A stretch of 64,000 nt of DNA from Clavibacter michiganensis (GCF_002151125.1 NZ_MDJZ01000005.1:310001-374000); one strand, 5' to 3'. Counted from the stretch's first letter, positions 35,520-46,650 are shown. Notes: generated from the sequence alone by a model not told the origin. Translations and numbers: made by a program.

Positions 35520-35749
35520 CGGTCGTAGGTCAAGGCTCGCCGCACGAGGTCGAGGAGCATGCCGCGGACCTCGTCGCTCTGGAGGATGACCACGAGCAGG
35601 CCCGCGAAGGCCACCGCCGCCATGGTCGCGATGGCGTACTCCGCCGTGGCCGCACCCCTGTCGCCCGCCATGCGGCGACGCAAGGCCCGGCGCGCCGCAC
35701 GCACCGTGTGCGCGGAACGCGAGGCCAGACCCCGCGGATGCACCTCCAT
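35516..35749 (-). CDS. Flp-like major prepilin (DUF4244)
   Basis: 77 residues. After a basic leader the sequence RGAATAEYAIATMAAVAF has the Flp processing pattern: Gly, then AATAEY with Glu at +5 and Tyr at +6, continuing as a hydrophobic helix (AGLLVVILQ) and short tail SDEVRGMLLDLVRRAL. Cleavage after Gly would leave a pilin of about 44 residues. ATG 35749 is chosen for GGAGG four to five bases upstream; ATG 35671 would give a 51-residue form. It lies between tadBC and tadE, where the pilin gene is expected. Confidence 0.72.
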   Translation of the reverse strand: MEVHPRGLASRSAHTVRAARRALRRRMAGDRGAATAEYAIATMAAVAFAGLLVVILQSDEVRGMLLDLVRRALTYDR

Positions 35750-36066
35750 GGCGCCTCCACCGCAGGCCCCGGCACAGCTCCCGGGCCGGCCCGATGCGCT
35801 CGTCGACGCCGCGGCCAGCGGCCACACGGCCCGCCCCTCCGGTCCCACGACGGATCCCGTCCCGCCGCATGCGGAACCCGCAGCCGCCACCTCCGTGCCC
35901 CGCCCCTCCATCACGAGCGCCCGCTCCTCGACTCGTCCCATGTCCTCGTCCTCTCCCTCTGGCGGGCGGTGCCCGCCGTCCTGTCCCTGCCGATCGTCGG
36001 CCGGGTCGTCACCATGCCCGGTCGACCGTCCGCGGCCCCGGGCGGGATGCGACACGGTGGATCCCC
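35750..36066 (-). other. 317-bp gap inside the Tad cluster
   Basis: Lies between the stop of tadBC and the start of the Flp-like gene, although the other Tad genes overlap or abut. The prepilin frame is open further upstream, but that extension is low-complexity and looks untranslated. The spacer may hold a separate promoter giving high pilin expression. No definite promoter or hairpin was identified. Confidence 0.45.
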
Positions 36067-37068
36067 TCATCCGCGGCCGAGTGTTGAGGACACGACGGCC
36101 AGCAGCATCGGCACGACGCCCACGGCCAGGAACGCCGGCAGGATGCACACGCCGAGCGGCAGCATCAGCCGTGCGGCGAGGCGCGCCGCAGCCCGTTCCG
36201 CCCACGTGGCGGCGTCGCGGCGGCTCCGTTCCGCCTCGCTGCGCAGGAGCACGGCGACGGGTGCGCCGGTGCGGGACGCCGCCTCGACGACGGATCCGAC
36301 GGCGTCGAGATCGCCGCCCGGGTCGAGCCCGGCGCGCTCGCACGCGCGGCGGACGACGGCGACGGCGCGCGGCACGGACGCCCCGCCCGACATGGCCGTC
36401 GCGACGAGGTCGAGGACGAGCCCCGGCGCCGGCTCGTGCGGCGTGGCCTGGCGCACCAGGACGCGGTTCCATCTCCCGCCGACCGCCACGAGCGAGCAGC
36501 CCGCGACGAGGCACGCCAGCCCGGGCACGGTGGTGACGAGGACGCGCAGCGGATCGAACCCGAGCCCCGCCGCGAGGAGGATCCCCGCCCCGGGCATGAG
36601 CAGCACGGTGCGGCTCGTCGCGACGGGCCCGGCGAGCGCCGTCCCCGCGTCGCGACGCACCCGGGCGACGTCGACGAGGGAGTCGGCGAGCCGCTCCAGG
36701 GAACGGGCGAGCGGAGCTCCCGTGCGATCCGCGACCTCGAGCCCGGCGGCGAGCGCGCTCCACGACCGCGCCGCCGCTCCGCCTCCCGTGCCCGCGGCGG
36801 CGGCGGCGGCCGAGACGCGCGTGGCGAGGGGGGCGGATCCGGCGCCCGCGGCGACGCTGCGGACCAGGGCGGGCACCGCGCGCTCACCGCGCCGCGGCCG
36901 GTCGCCTCCGGGCGCCAGCTGCGACCACGCGCGCTCGAGGTGCAGGCCCGCGCCGAGCAGCACCGCGAGGCGCCGGACGAACGCGGCGATCTCCTCGGCC
37001 TCCTCGACGGCCTCCGCGTCGCCTCCGCCCCGGCGACGCAGCCGCACGATGAGGGCGCGCCCGATCAC
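36067..37068 (-). CDS. Fused TadB-TadC pilus platform protein
   Basis: 333-residue inner-membrane platform of the Tad machine. Two T2SSF-like halves are visible. The first has FVRRLAVLLGAGLHLERAW, LARSLERLADSL, then a helical pair around LLMPGAGILLAAGLGFDPL. The second has LVLDLVATAMSGGASVPRAV, AERAAARLAARLMLPLGVCILP and AFLAVGVVPMLLAVVSS. Related actinobacteria usually encode them as two genes. Each half is short, so it is near the minimum for the pair. GTG 37068 overlaps the tadA stop. Confidence 0.8.
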   Translation of the reverse strand: MIGRALIVRLRRRGGGDAEAVEEAEEIAAFVRRLAVLLGAGLHLERAWSQLAPGGDRPRRGERAVPALVRSVAAGAGSAPLATRVSAAAAAAGTGGGAAARSWSALAAGLEVADRTGAPLARSLERLADSLVDVARVRRDAGTALAGPVATSRTVLLMPGAGILLAAGLGFDPLRVLVTTVPGLACLVAGCSLVAVGGRWNRVLVRQATPHEPAPGLVLDLVATAMSGGASVPRAVAVVRRACERAGLDPGGDLDAVGSVVEAASRTGAPVAVLLRSEAERSRRDAATWAERAAARLAARLMLPLGVCILPAFLAVGVVPMLLAVVSSTLGRG

Positions 37069-38345
37069 CGGCGGCTCCCGCGGGCATCGTCCGCCGACGC
37101 CGGCGCCGACGCCGCCACGGCGGCCTGAGGCGCGGGACCCGCATCGACGCCCCAGCGCACGGGCACGACCCGGAGGCGCCCGTCGTCTCCCGTCACGAGG
37201 CGTCCCGCGGCGACCACCCGTCGTCCCCGTGGCGTCCGCCCGAGGTGGATCACGAGGCCGATCGCGCTCACCGCCTGGCGCGCCGTCGTGACGGCGTCCA
37301 TCCCGGCGAGCGCGCCGAGCGCCTCGAGCCGGGCGGGCACGTCCGCGACGCCGTTGGCGTGCAGGGTCCCCGCGCCCCCGTCGTGCCCGGTGTTGAGCGC
37401 TCCGAGCAGCTCCCGGATCTCGCTGCCCCGGCACTCCCCCACGACCAGCCGGTCGGGACGCATCCGGAGCGCCTCGCGCACCAGGCGCGGCAGCGACAGC
37501 TCCCCCGCCCCCTCGATGTTCGCCTGCCTGGCCTCGAGCGACACGACGTGCGCATGCCGCACCCGCAGCTCGGCGACGTCCTCGACGAGCACGATGCGCT
37601 CCCGCGGATCCGCGTGCGCCAGCAGCGCGCCGAGCAGCGTCGTCTTGCCGCTCCCGCCCGCCCCCGTGATCAGCAGGTTGGTGCGCCGGCGCACGGCCTC
37701 CTCGAGCAGCGCCCGGCAGCCGGGCGGGAACGCACCCGCCGCGTCGAGCGCGTCGAGCGTCGGTCTCGCCCGGGACGGCAACCGGATGGAGAGCAGCGTC
37801 CCGCGCGTCGACACGGGAGGCAGGACGGCGTGGATGCGCATCCCGTCGCCCAGGCGGACGTCGACGCACGGCGCCGCCTCGTCGAGGTGGCGCCCGCCCT
37901 CCGCGGCCAGCCGCACGGCGAGCGCCCGCACGGCGGGCTCGCCGCCGAGGTCGACGTCGGGTCGGCGCTCGGGGCCGGATCCGCGGTCGACCCAGACCTC
38001 GCCGTCGCCGTTGACGAAGACGTCCGTCGCCCGGGGATCCCGCGCCAGGTGCGCCAGGGGACCGAGCGCCGACGGCACACGGCGCGTCGGCGGCGCGGCC
38101 GCTGCGGCGCGGACGCCGCCGGGTGCCGGTGAGGCCACGACCCCACCCGATGCGACGCCGACCGCGGGGGATGCGAGCGGACCGGGAGCGCCGGGCGTCC
38201 GCGCCCGCGGGACGAAGGCCGCGGGGGCGGCGAGGAGAGGACGCGCGGCGGCCCCGGGCGGTCCCGCGCCTGCCGCGGACTCGCGCCGGGACGCCCCCTC
38301 GGGGAGCACCGCCCGACGGACGACGGATGCCTGCCACTCGAACAT
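37065..38345 (-). CDS. tadA: Tad pilus assembly ATPase
   Basis: Secretion-type hexameric ATPase powering pilus assembly. 426 residues: an Ala/Pro/Gly-rich N-terminal stretch of about 90, then the N-domain ([18 protein letters not shown]), Walker [10 protein letters not shown] at 228-236, Asp box LVEDVAEL at 253-260, Walker B LVVGECRG at 300-307 and His box [13 protein letters not shown] at 319-331. First gene of the cluster. The usual TadZ/Ssd-like gene upstream of actinobacterial tadA is absent; the gene is divergent from acs. Confidence 0.88.
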   Translation of the reverse strand: MFEWQASVVRRAVLPEGASRRESAAGAGPPGAAARPLLAAPAAFVPRARTPGAPGPLASPAVGVASGGVVASPAPGGVRAAAAAPPTRRVPSALGPLAHLARDPRATDVFVNGDGEVWVDRGSGPERRPDVDLGGEPAVRALAVRLAAEGGRHLDEAAPCVDVRLGDGMRIHAVLPPVSTRGTLLSIRLPSRARPTLDALDAAGAFPPGCRALLEEAVRRRTNLLITGAGGSGKTTLLGALLAHADPRERIVLVEDVAELRVRHAHVVSLEARQANIEGAGELSLPRLVREALRMRPDRLVVGECRGSEIRELLGALNTGHDGGAGTLHANGVADVPARLEALGALAGMDAVTTARQAVSAIGLVIHLGRTPRGRRVVAAGRLVTGDDGRLRVVPVRWGVDAGPAPQAAVAASAPASADDARGSRR

Positions 38346-38681
38346 GCGCGGAGGCTAAGCCGAGGAGCAGGCAGGAGGACCCAGGCCGACCGACCGCGGG
38401 GAGGGGCTCCCGACGCGACCGGCTGGGGAGGAGAGGGGCGGCGCCCATCGGGGGAACGGGCGCCGCCACGTGACGACGGATCGGGGGAATCCTGGACTCG
38501 CCACACGTCGGGCTTGGCCCGACGGGACGAGCATACGCCGCGCGTCTCCCGCGACGGGAGGGTTGTGCGTGTTCTGGCCGTTCCCCCATCGGACTCCCGG
38601 GCAGCGGGGTCGCCCGCCCCACCCCGTCGCCCCTGGCGCCCGGCCGCCCACCCGCTAACGTGGGTCGCGGAGAGGATGACG
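38346..38681. other. 336-bp divergent region between tadA and acs
   Basis: Holds both promoters. Two hairpins are evident: GGCGGCGCCC (38437-38446) with GGGCGCCGCC (38458-38467), 10 bp around an 11-base loop, and CGTCGGG (38506-38512) with CCCGACG (38518-38524), 7 bp around five bases. Their positions do not follow a gene end, so they may be operators, leader structures or simple insulators. Confidence 0.5.
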
Positions 38682-40721
<2,040 letters not shown>

Positions 40722-40744
40722 CGCGGGGATCGACCGAGGACGGC

Positions 40745-40779
40745 AGGAGGGCCGGGTGCGATGCGCACCCGGCCCTCCT
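40745..40779. terminator. Bidirectional terminator between acs and ridA
   Basis: 16-bp perfect stem: AGGAGGGCCGGGTGCG (40745-40760) and its complement at 40764-40779 around the loop ATG. Placed between two convergent stops. Confidence 0.8.
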
Positions 40780-40803
40780 CTCGTCCGCCGCAGCCGGCGG
40801 GGG

Positions 40804-41268
40804 CTACTCGACGAGCGCCACCACGAGCTCGACCTCGACGGGCGCGCCCAGCGGCAGCTCCGCGACGCCCACGGCGGATCGCGCGTGGATGCCCGCGTCG
40901 CCGAGGATCTCCCCCAGCACCTCGCTCGCGCCGTTGATGACGCCCGGCTGCCCCGTGAAGCCCTCGGCCGAGGCGACGAAGCCGGTGACCTTGACGATGC
41001 GCGCGATGCGGTCGACGCCGCCGGCCGCGTCCGCCGCCGCCGCGAGGCCGTTCAGCGCGCAGGTGCGCGCGTGCGCCTTGGCGTCCTCGGCCGACACCTC
41101 GGCGCCGACCTTGCCGGTCGCGGCGAGCGCGCCGTCGACGAAGGGCAGCTGGCCGCTCGTGTAGACGAGGCCGCCGTGCACGACGGCGGGGACGTAGGCG
41201 GCGACGGGCGCCGCGACCGCGGGCAGCTCGATGCCGAGCTCGGCCAGTCGCGCGGAGATCGCGCCCAT
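40804..41268 (-). CDS. RidA-family protein
   Basis: 154 residues of the YjgF/RidA family, whose members hydrolyse reactive enamine/imine intermediates from PLP enzymes. Visible: AAYVPAVVHGGLVYTSGQLPF, CALNGLAAAADAAGGVDRIARIVKVTGFVAS, and near the end DAGIHARSAVGVAELPLGAPVEVELVVAL with the conserved Arg in ARSAVGV. This is the longer, YjgH/TdcF-like branch rather than the 128-residue archetype. ATG 41268 shares a base with the upstream stop (TGATG). Confidence 0.84.
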   Translation of the reverse strand: MGAISARLAELGIELPAVAAPVAAYVPAVVHGGLVYTSGQLPFVDGALAATGKVGAEVSAEDAKAHARTCALNGLAAAADAAGGVDRIARIVKVTGFVASAEGFTGQPGVINGASEVLGEILGDAGIHARSAVGVAELPLGAPVEVELVVALVE

Positions 41269-41450
41269 CAGGCGCCGTGCTCCGCACCGGCGAGCGGGCG
41301 CTTCATGTACGCGACGAGCCCGCCCTCGGGGCCGGTGACGACCTGCACGAGCTCCCAGCCCTGTGAGCCCCACGTGTTGAGGATGGCGGCGGTGTTGTGG
41401 ATCATCAGCGGCGTGGTGAGGTACTCCCACTGCGCGGGCGTTGCGGTCAT
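41268..41450 (-). CDS. Small DUF4177-like protein
   Basis: 60 residues: QWEYLTTPLMIHNTAAILNTWGSQGWELVQVVTGPEGGLVAYMKRP. The WEY...LN.WGS.GWEL pattern with a closing strand is typical of DUF4177-like small proteins of unknown function. Coupled to the RidA gene (TGATG), a pairing often seen in this family of bacteria. ATG 41450; an AAGGAG stretch precedes it by about six bases. Confidence 0.72.
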   Translation of the reverse strand: MTATPAQWEYLTTPLMIHNTAAILNTWGSQGWELVQVVTGPEGGLVAYMKRPLAGAEHGA

Positions 41451-41554
41451 CTCGGCTCCTTGCCGGTCGGGTCGGGTGCGTGACGGGACGGGCGCGGGCG
41501 GCCGGCGCACAGGTCTCACGGGTTCCCATACACCCTTCCCGTACTCTGGAGTCT

Positions 41555-44095
41555 ATGTCTGCTTCCAAGAACACGCCCGGCCGCGTCGCCGCCGCGCTCA
41601 CGGGCGTCCTCGGCATGAGCGCCGTGGCCGGCGTGCTGGTCGCGGCGATGGTCACCCCGGCCATCGCCGTCACGAGCCTCGCGGCCAACAACACGATCGG
41701 GCTCTTCGAGGACCTGCCGGACTACCTGCAGATCGACAACCTCGCCCAGAAGACCGAGCTGTACGCCACGCAGGGCGGCCAGCCGGTCAAGTTCGCCGAG
41801 TTCTACGCGCAGAACCGCGAGGAGGTCGGGTGGGACGAGGTCTCCGACAACGCGAAGGCCGCGGCCGTCGACACGGAGGACCCCCGCTTCTACGAGCACG
41901 GCGGCGTCGACGTGCAGTCCACGTTCCGCGCGCTGGCCCAGAACGTCATCGGCGGCGGCGTCGAGTCGGGTGCGAGCACCATCACGATGCAGTACGTGAA
42001 GAACGTGCTCGTGCAGAAGGCCGAGACGCTGGCGGCGACGGATCCGGACGCGGGCAAGAAGGCCTACGCGGAGGCGACGCAGGAGTCGACCGCCCGCAAG
42101 CTCAAGGAGATGCGCCTGGCGATCGGGCTGGAGAAGAAGTTCGCCAAGAACGACATCCTGCTCGGCTACCTCAACATCGCGAACTACGGCGGCAGCGTCT
42201 ACGGCATCCAGTCGGCCGCCAAGTACTACTACGGCGTGGACGCGAAGGACCTCAGCATCGCGCAGGCCGCGAGCCTCGTCGCGACGGTCAACTACCCCAC
42301 CGCCCTCCGCATCGACGAGCCGGGGAACATCCCGGCGAACCAGCAGCGGCGCGACATCCTCATCGACAACATGCTCAAGCACCACAGCATCACGCAGGAG
42401 CAGCGCGACGAGGCCATCGCCACCCCGGTCACCCCGGCGATCACCCCGTCGGTCAGCGGATGCAACGCGGCGCAGCCCGCGAGCGCCGCCTACTTCTGCG
42501 ACGCGGTCAAGTACACGGTCGAGAACTCGGACGCCTTCGGCAAGGACTCCACCGAGCGCACCAACAACCTCAACCGCAACGGCTACAAGATCTACACGAC
42601 GCTCAACCTCGACCTGCAGGCCAAGGCCACGGACGACCTGCGCAAGCAGATCCCCACCACGATGAACAGCATCAACGTGGGATCCGCGATGACGAGCGTG
42701 GAGGCCAAGACCGGCCGTGTCATCGCCATGGTGCAGAACACCGACTACGGCAACGGCGACCAGCGCGGGGTCACCAGCGTCAACTACAACACCGACCAGG
42801 ACTACGGCGGATCCGGCGGCTTCCAGGTGGGATCGACGTACAAGCTCGTGACGCTCCTCGAGTGGCTGAAGGAGGGGCACTCGGTCAACGAGGTCGTGCG
42901 CTCCTCCAACGGCACGTGGAGCGGCCGCGACTTCCAGGACAGCTGCACGGGCGGCAACCTCGGCTCCGACGTCCTCAAGGTCACCAACGACGGCGCGGCT
43001 CCCGGCCCGAACCGCACCGTGATGTCGGGGACGGCCAACTCCACCAACACCGCGTTCATGGCCATGGCCAGCGAGCTCGACATGTGCGGCATCGGCCAGA
43101 CCGCGAAGGACATCGGCATCCACCAGGCCGAGCGCGACAAGCCGCTGTCCAACTACGTGTCCGACATCATCGGCTCGGGCGGCAACAACATCGCCCCCCT
43201 CACGATGGCCCAGGCGTACGCGACCGTGGCCAACAACGGCACCACGTGCGACTCGATCATGATCGACAAGGTGGTCTTGCCGGACGACACCGAGATCACG
43301 CCGCCGTCCGCGAACTGCCGCGAGGCCGTGAGCCCCGACGTCGCGCACACGGCCGCGTACGCCCTCGCGGGCGTCATGGGCGCCACCGGCGCCCCCGCGA
43401 ACACGAACGACGGCACGCCGCTCATCGGCAAGACGGGCACCACGGACAGGGCGAAGGACACCTGGTTCGTCGGATCCAGCACCGAGGTCACCACCGCCAT
43501 CTGGGTCGGCAGCTCCTCGGGCCAACAGATCCAGCAGCGCACCACCAGGCTCCCCAACGGACAGCTCATGTCCACCGCGCGCTTCGCCGTCTGGAAGCCG
43601 TTCATGCAGGCCGTGAACGCGGTCTACAAGGGATCGGCGTTCCCCGGCCCGGCAGCCGACCTCACCCGCACGCCGACGGTCCAGGTGCCGGACGTCTCGG
43701 GGATGTCGCCCGCCGACGCCCAGTCGGCCATCGAGGGTGCGGGCCTGTCCTTCGCCCAGGGCGGCGCACGCCCGTCCTCGAGCGTGCCCGCCGGGCAGGT
43801 CAGCGGGTCCGATCCGGGCGCCGGCGCCAACGCCGCCCGCGGTTCCACCGTGACGGTCTTCACCAGCAGCGGCCCCGACCAGAGCCAGCAGCAGGGCACG
43901 CCGGGCACCGTCCCGGACGTGCGCGGGCAGGACATGACGAGCGCCCGCCAGGCGCTGCGCGCGGCCGGCTTCGACGTGACCATGGCGCAGGAGCAGGTGC
44001 AGGACAACTCGCAGATCGGCAGGGCGACCCGCACGGATCCCGCGGCCGGCCAGCAGAGCGGCGGTCCCGTCACGCTCTACATCGGGCGCAGCTGA
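41555..44095 (+). CDS. Class A penicillin-binding protein with PASTA domains
   Basis: Bifunctional peptidoglycan glycosyltransferase/transpeptidase, membrane-anchored. 846 residues: anchor helix about 11-38; GT51 domain about 60-250 with catalytic E108 in DTEDPRFYEHGG and STITMQYVKN; transpeptidase with S427-T-Y-K430, S496-T-N498 and K626-T-G628 (GKTGTT). Two C-terminal PASTA domains start near 709 (VQVPDVSGMSPADAQSAI) and 788 (GTVPDVRGQDMTSARQAL). The cytoplasmic head is only about 10 residues. TGATG with the next gene. A second class A PBP lies 2.6 kb away in reverse orientation. Confidence 0.93.
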   Translation: MSASKNTPGRVAAALTGVLGMSAVAGVLVAAMVTPAIAVTSLAANNTIGLFEDLPDYLQIDNLAQKTELYATQGGQPVKFAEFYAQNREEVGWDEVSDNAKAAAVDTEDPRFYEHGGVDVQSTFRALAQNVIGGGVESGASTITMQYVKNVLVQKAETLAATDPDAGKKAYAEATQESTARKLKEMRLAIGLEKKFAKNDILLGYLNIANYGGSVYGIQSAAKYYYGVDAKDLSIAQAASLVATVNYPTALRIDEPGNIPANQQRRDILIDNMLKHHSITQEQRDEAIATPVTPAITPSVSGCNAAQPASAAYFCDAVKYTVENSDAFGKDSTERTNNLNRNGYKIYTTLNLDLQAKATDDLRKQIPTTMNSINVGSAMTSVEAKTGRVIAMVQNTDYGNGDQRGVTSVNYNTDQDYGGSGGFQVGSTYKLVTLLEWLKEGHSVNEVVRSSNGTWSGRDFQDSCTGGNLGSDVLKVTNDGAAPGPNRTVMSGTANSTNTAFMAMASELDMCGIGQTAKDIGIHQAERDKPLSNYVSDIIGSGGNNIAPLTMAQAYATVANNGTTCDSIMIDKVVLPDDTEITPPSANCREAVSPDVAHTAAYALAGVMGATGAPANTNDGTPLIGKTGTTDRAKDTWFVGSSTEVTTAIWVGSSSGQQIQQRTTRLPNGQLMSTARFAVWKPFMQAVNAVYKGSAFPGPAADLTRTPTVQVPDVSGMSPADAQSAIEGAGLSFAQGGARPSSSVPAGQVSGSDPGAGANAARGSTVTVFTSSGPDQSQQQGTPGTVPDVRGQDMTSARQALRAAGFDVTMAQEQVQDNSQIGRATRTDPAAGQQSGGPVTLYIGRS

Positions 44096-45039
44096 TGAGC
44101 GTCATCGGCACGATCGCGCGCACCGCCGGCGGAGTCGTCGCGGCGGGCGCCGCGGTCTTCGCGTACGCGTCCTTCTACGAGCGGCGCCGCTTCACCCTCC
44201 GCGAGGTGACGGTGCCGGTGCTCCCCGTGGGCGCCGACCCCATCCGCGTGCTCCACCTCTCGGACATGCACATGGCCCCGTGGCAGCACAAGAAGCAGCG
44301 CTGGGTGCGCGAGCTCGCGGACCTGAAGCCCGACCTCGTCGTCGACACCGGCGACAACACGGGCCACGAGCAGGGCATCGTCGCCGTCGAGGAGACGCTC
44401 GAGGCCTTCCGCGGGGTCCCCGGCGTCTTCGTGCACGGCTCCAACGACTACTACGGGCCGATGATGAAGAACCCGTTCAAGTACTTCACCGCGAACACGC
44501 ACGCCACGCAGCGCCCGGCGGACCTCGACCTCCCGCGGCTCGAGCGGCTCTACGCGTCCCTCGGCTGGGTCGACCTCAACAACGCCGCGGGCGCGATCGA
44601 GGTCAACGGCACGCTGCTGGAGTTCTTCGGCGTGGACGACCCGCACCGCGACTTCGACCGCCTCGAGGAGCTCCCGGGCGCGCTCGACGCGCTGCGGGAG
44701 GACGGGGACGCCTACCAGGGCGCCTCGGACGCGCCGGTCGTGTCGATCGGCGTCGCGCATGCGCCCTACCGCCGGGTGCTCGACTCCTTCGTCACCAACG
44801 GCGCCCGCATGGTCTTCGCGGGGCACACCCACGGCGGCCAGGTCTGCGTGCCCGGCTACGGCGCGCTCGTGACCAACTGCGACATCCCGCGGCGCCAGGT
44901 CAAGGGCCTCAGCGTGTGGCCCCACGCCGACCGGGCCGCGTACCTGCACGTGAGCGCCGGCCTCGGCACGTCCATCTACGCGCCGGTGCGCTTCGCCTGC
45001 TACCCCGAGGCGACGCTGCTCACGCTCACGGCGGTCTAG
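44095..45039 (+). CDS. Metallophosphoesterase (YkuE-like)
   Basis: 314 residues. An N-terminal helix ([22 protein letters not shown]) anchors it. The calcineurin-like domain then has [28 protein letters not shown] (in place of the commoner GNHD), [11 protein letters not shown] and [11 protein letters not shown]. Such YkuE-like enzymes are associated with the cell envelope, sometimes near class A PBPs as here. The PBP stop and this ATG share a base. Substrate unknown. Confidence 0.87.
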   Translation: MSVIGTIARTAGGVVAAGAAVFAYASFYERRRFTLREVTVPVLPVGADPIRVLHLSDMHMAPWQHKKQRWVRELADLKPDLVVDTGDNTGHEQGIVAVEETLEAFRGVPGVFVHGSNDYYGPMMKNPFKYFTANTHATQRPADLDLPRLERLYASLGWVDLNNAAGAIEVNGTLLEFFGVDDPHRDFDRLEELPGALDALREDGDAYQGASDAPVVSIGVAHAPYRRVLDSFVTNGARMVFAGHTHGGQVCVPGYGALVTNCDIPRRQVKGLSVWPHADRAAYLHVSAGLGTSIYAPVRFACYPEATLLTLTAV

Positions 45040-45080
45040 CCGCCCGGCGCGTACTCGGGAGCCCGGAACATCGGGTATCG

Positions 45081-45086
45081 TATAAC
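45081..45086 (+). promoter_or_regulatory. -10 element of tRNA-Pro
   Basis: TATAAC within a rare A/T-rich patch, 17 bases before the tRNA 5' end. An overlapping TATCGT lies five bases upstream. No good -35 is seen. Confidence 0.4.
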
Positions 45087-45102
45087 CCGGCCCTCGGGCC
45101 AT

Positions 45103-45176
<74 letters not shown>

Positions 45177-45235
45177 CACATCGCCTCCTCGGGGAGGTCG
45201 CCTCCTCCGGGAGGCAGAGCACGACCGGCATCACC

Positions 45236-45269
45236 ACGAAGGGCCGCTCCTCCGGGAGCGGCCCTTCGT
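45236..45269. terminator. Terminator after tRNA-Pro
   Basis: Perfect 15-bp stem ACGAAGGGCCGCTCC (45236-45250) and its complement (45255-45269) around TCCG. It is 60 bases past the tRNA and 57 bases past the end of the convergent acyltransferase, so it may act in both directions. Confidence 0.8.
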
Positions 45270-45291
45270 CGTCCCCTCCACTCGAGGCCGG

Positions 45292-45339
45292 ACTCAGGGG
45301 GAGGCCGACTCAGCGGGAGGCCGACTCAGCGGGAGGCGG
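45292..45339. repeat. Three 16-bp tandem repeats at the acyltransferase 3' end
   Basis: Units ACTCAGGGGGAGGCCG, ACTCAGCGGGAGGCCG and ACTCAGCGGGAGGCGG follow each other exactly (45292, 45308, 45324). The stop codon of the acyltransferase lies in the last unit. Since 16 is not a multiple of 3, copy-number change would not simply extend the protein. Confidence 0.85.
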
Positions 45340-46531
45340 GCTTGAGCCGGAGCGCCGGACGCTCGATCGCGTAGTAGGTCGCCGCCGAGAGCACGAGGGT
45401 CACCGCGCCCACGATGAGGGTGTTGAGGGCGAAGCCCGCGAGCGTGTCCGGCAGGACGAGGCCCGCGCGGCGGAGGAAGCGGATCACCGGCAGGTGCCAG
45501 AGGTAGACGCTGAACGAGATCGTGCCGAGCCAGGCGATCCAGCGCAGCTCGAGGAACCGCGTGACGGGACCGAGCGATCCCCCGCGACGCGGCAGGGCCA
45601 CCAGGAGCAGCAGCGTCGCGCACGACGCGGCGACGACGCTCTCCTCGAAGGCACCCACGGGGGCCTCGGAGGCGACGACGACGAGCGCGGCGGCCACGAT
45701 CCCGGCCGGCACGCGCCAAGTCGCGACGCGGTCGCGCAGGCCCTCGTCAGCGGACACCGTGAGCAGGACCACGGCCGCCGCCATGCCGTAGGCGAACAGG
45801 TCCGCGTGCACGAGGATGCTGCGGTTCACGACCGCCTCCCACGTGGCGCCCCAGTCGCTCGCGAGACGGCCGCCGTGCCCGAGGGGCGCCTGCGCGATCA
45901 TGGACCACACTTTGCCCGCCACGCCGATCACGAGGAGCGCCGCCGCGGGGGCGAGGGCGCGGATCCACGTCGCCCTCCCCCGGAGCAGCCGTGCCGCGAG
46001 GAGCGCCACGGCGGGCAGCAGCACGTAGAAGGAGACCTCGACGGCGAGGGTCCAGGCGACCTCGATGCCGCTGCGCAGCGTGCGCGGCGCGTAGCCCTGC
46101 AGCAGCAGGGCGTTGACCACCGTGTCGACGGGACCGAGCGTCCCCACCGCGAGACCCGCGTCGCGGGACTCCCGCGGCAGGATCGCCACCCGCAGCACGA
46201 GGCTCACGAGCAGCAGCACCACGATGTAGCCGGGGAAGACGCGGAGCGCCCGGTTGGCGGCGTATCGCGAGAGGCGCGGCATCGCGCCGCCGTCGACGAG
46301 GCTCCGCGCGAACGGCAGGAACAGCAGGAAGCCGCTCAGCACGAAGAAGAGCGTGACGCCGTGGCTGAAGAACGCGACCTCCCCCACCAGCGGGACGTCG
46401 GTCGTCGGCCGCGCGAGCTGCCGCTGCACGTGGTACAGCAGCACGGCCACGGCGGCGACGCCGCGGAGGCCCTCGATGCCGGGCAGGAGCGTGCGCACGC
46501 GCGCGGGTGCGGACGTCGGGGTCCCGGTCAT
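45326..46531 (-). CDS. Membrane acyltransferase (acyltransferase_3/OafA-like)
   Basis: 401 residues and about ten helices. GIEGLRGVAAVAVLLYHV near the N-terminus carries the family Arg-Gly-Ala and catalytic His. FFSHGVTLFFVLSGFLLF, SLRYAANRALRVFPGYIV-like RYAANRALRVFPGY, and WTLAVEVSFYVLLP follow; WLGTISFSVYLWHLPVI lies near the end. Such proteins O-acetylate peptidoglycan, capsule or glycolipids; no SGNH domain is attached. ATG 46531. It ends within the tandem repeats. Confidence 0.87.
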   Translation of the reverse strand: MTGTPTSAPARVRTLLPGIEGLRGVAAVAVLLYHVQRQLARPTTDVPLVGEVAFFSHGVTLFFVLSGFLLFLPFARSLVDGGAMPRLSRYAANRALRVFPGYIVVLLLVSLVLRVAILPRESRDAGLAVGTLGPVDTVVNALLLQGYAPRTLRSGIEVAWTLAVEVSFYVLLPAVALLAARLLRGRATWIRALAPAAALLVIGVAGKVWSMIAQAPLGHGGRLASDWGATWEAVVNRSILVHADLFAYGMAAAVVLLTVSADEGLRDRVATWRVPAGIVAAALVVVASEAPVGAFEESVVAASCATLLLLVALPRRGGSLGPVTRFLELRWIAWLGTISFSVYLWHLPVIRFLRRAGLVLPDTLAGFALNTLIVGAVTLVLSAATYYAIERPALRLKPASR

Positions 46532-46618
46532 GATGGCCTTCGCGGGTCGGTGGGGTGGCGGTCGTCCAGTCTACGAGGCGCTCGGTCCGAGGGATCCGAG
46601 GCCGGGCGGCGCACAGCA

Positions 46619-46650
46619 CGACGGCCGCCGCCCGGAGGCGACGGCCGTCG
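46619..46650 (-). terminator. Terminator-like hairpin after the second PBP
   Basis: CGACGGCCG (46619-46627) pairs with CGGCCGTCG (46642-46650); inner CGCC/GGCG can add four pairs. It is 27 bases downstream of the PBP stop on the minus strand. Confidence 0.6.

Noticed and set aside
37069-38622. Extension of the TadBC frame upstream through tadA
   Set aside because: Shadow of tadA in another minus frame; the real start is GTG 37068, which overlaps the tadA stop.
40756-44094. Open frame running into the phosphoesterase gene
   Set aside because: Shadow of the PBP gene in a shifted frame; the phosphoesterase starts at ATG 44095 at its helix.
45177-45235. CCTCC/GGAGG repeats after tRNA-Pro as a possible small RNA or second terminator
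   Set aside because: Pairings are short and imperfect beside the clear 15-bp terminator; no promoter of its own.
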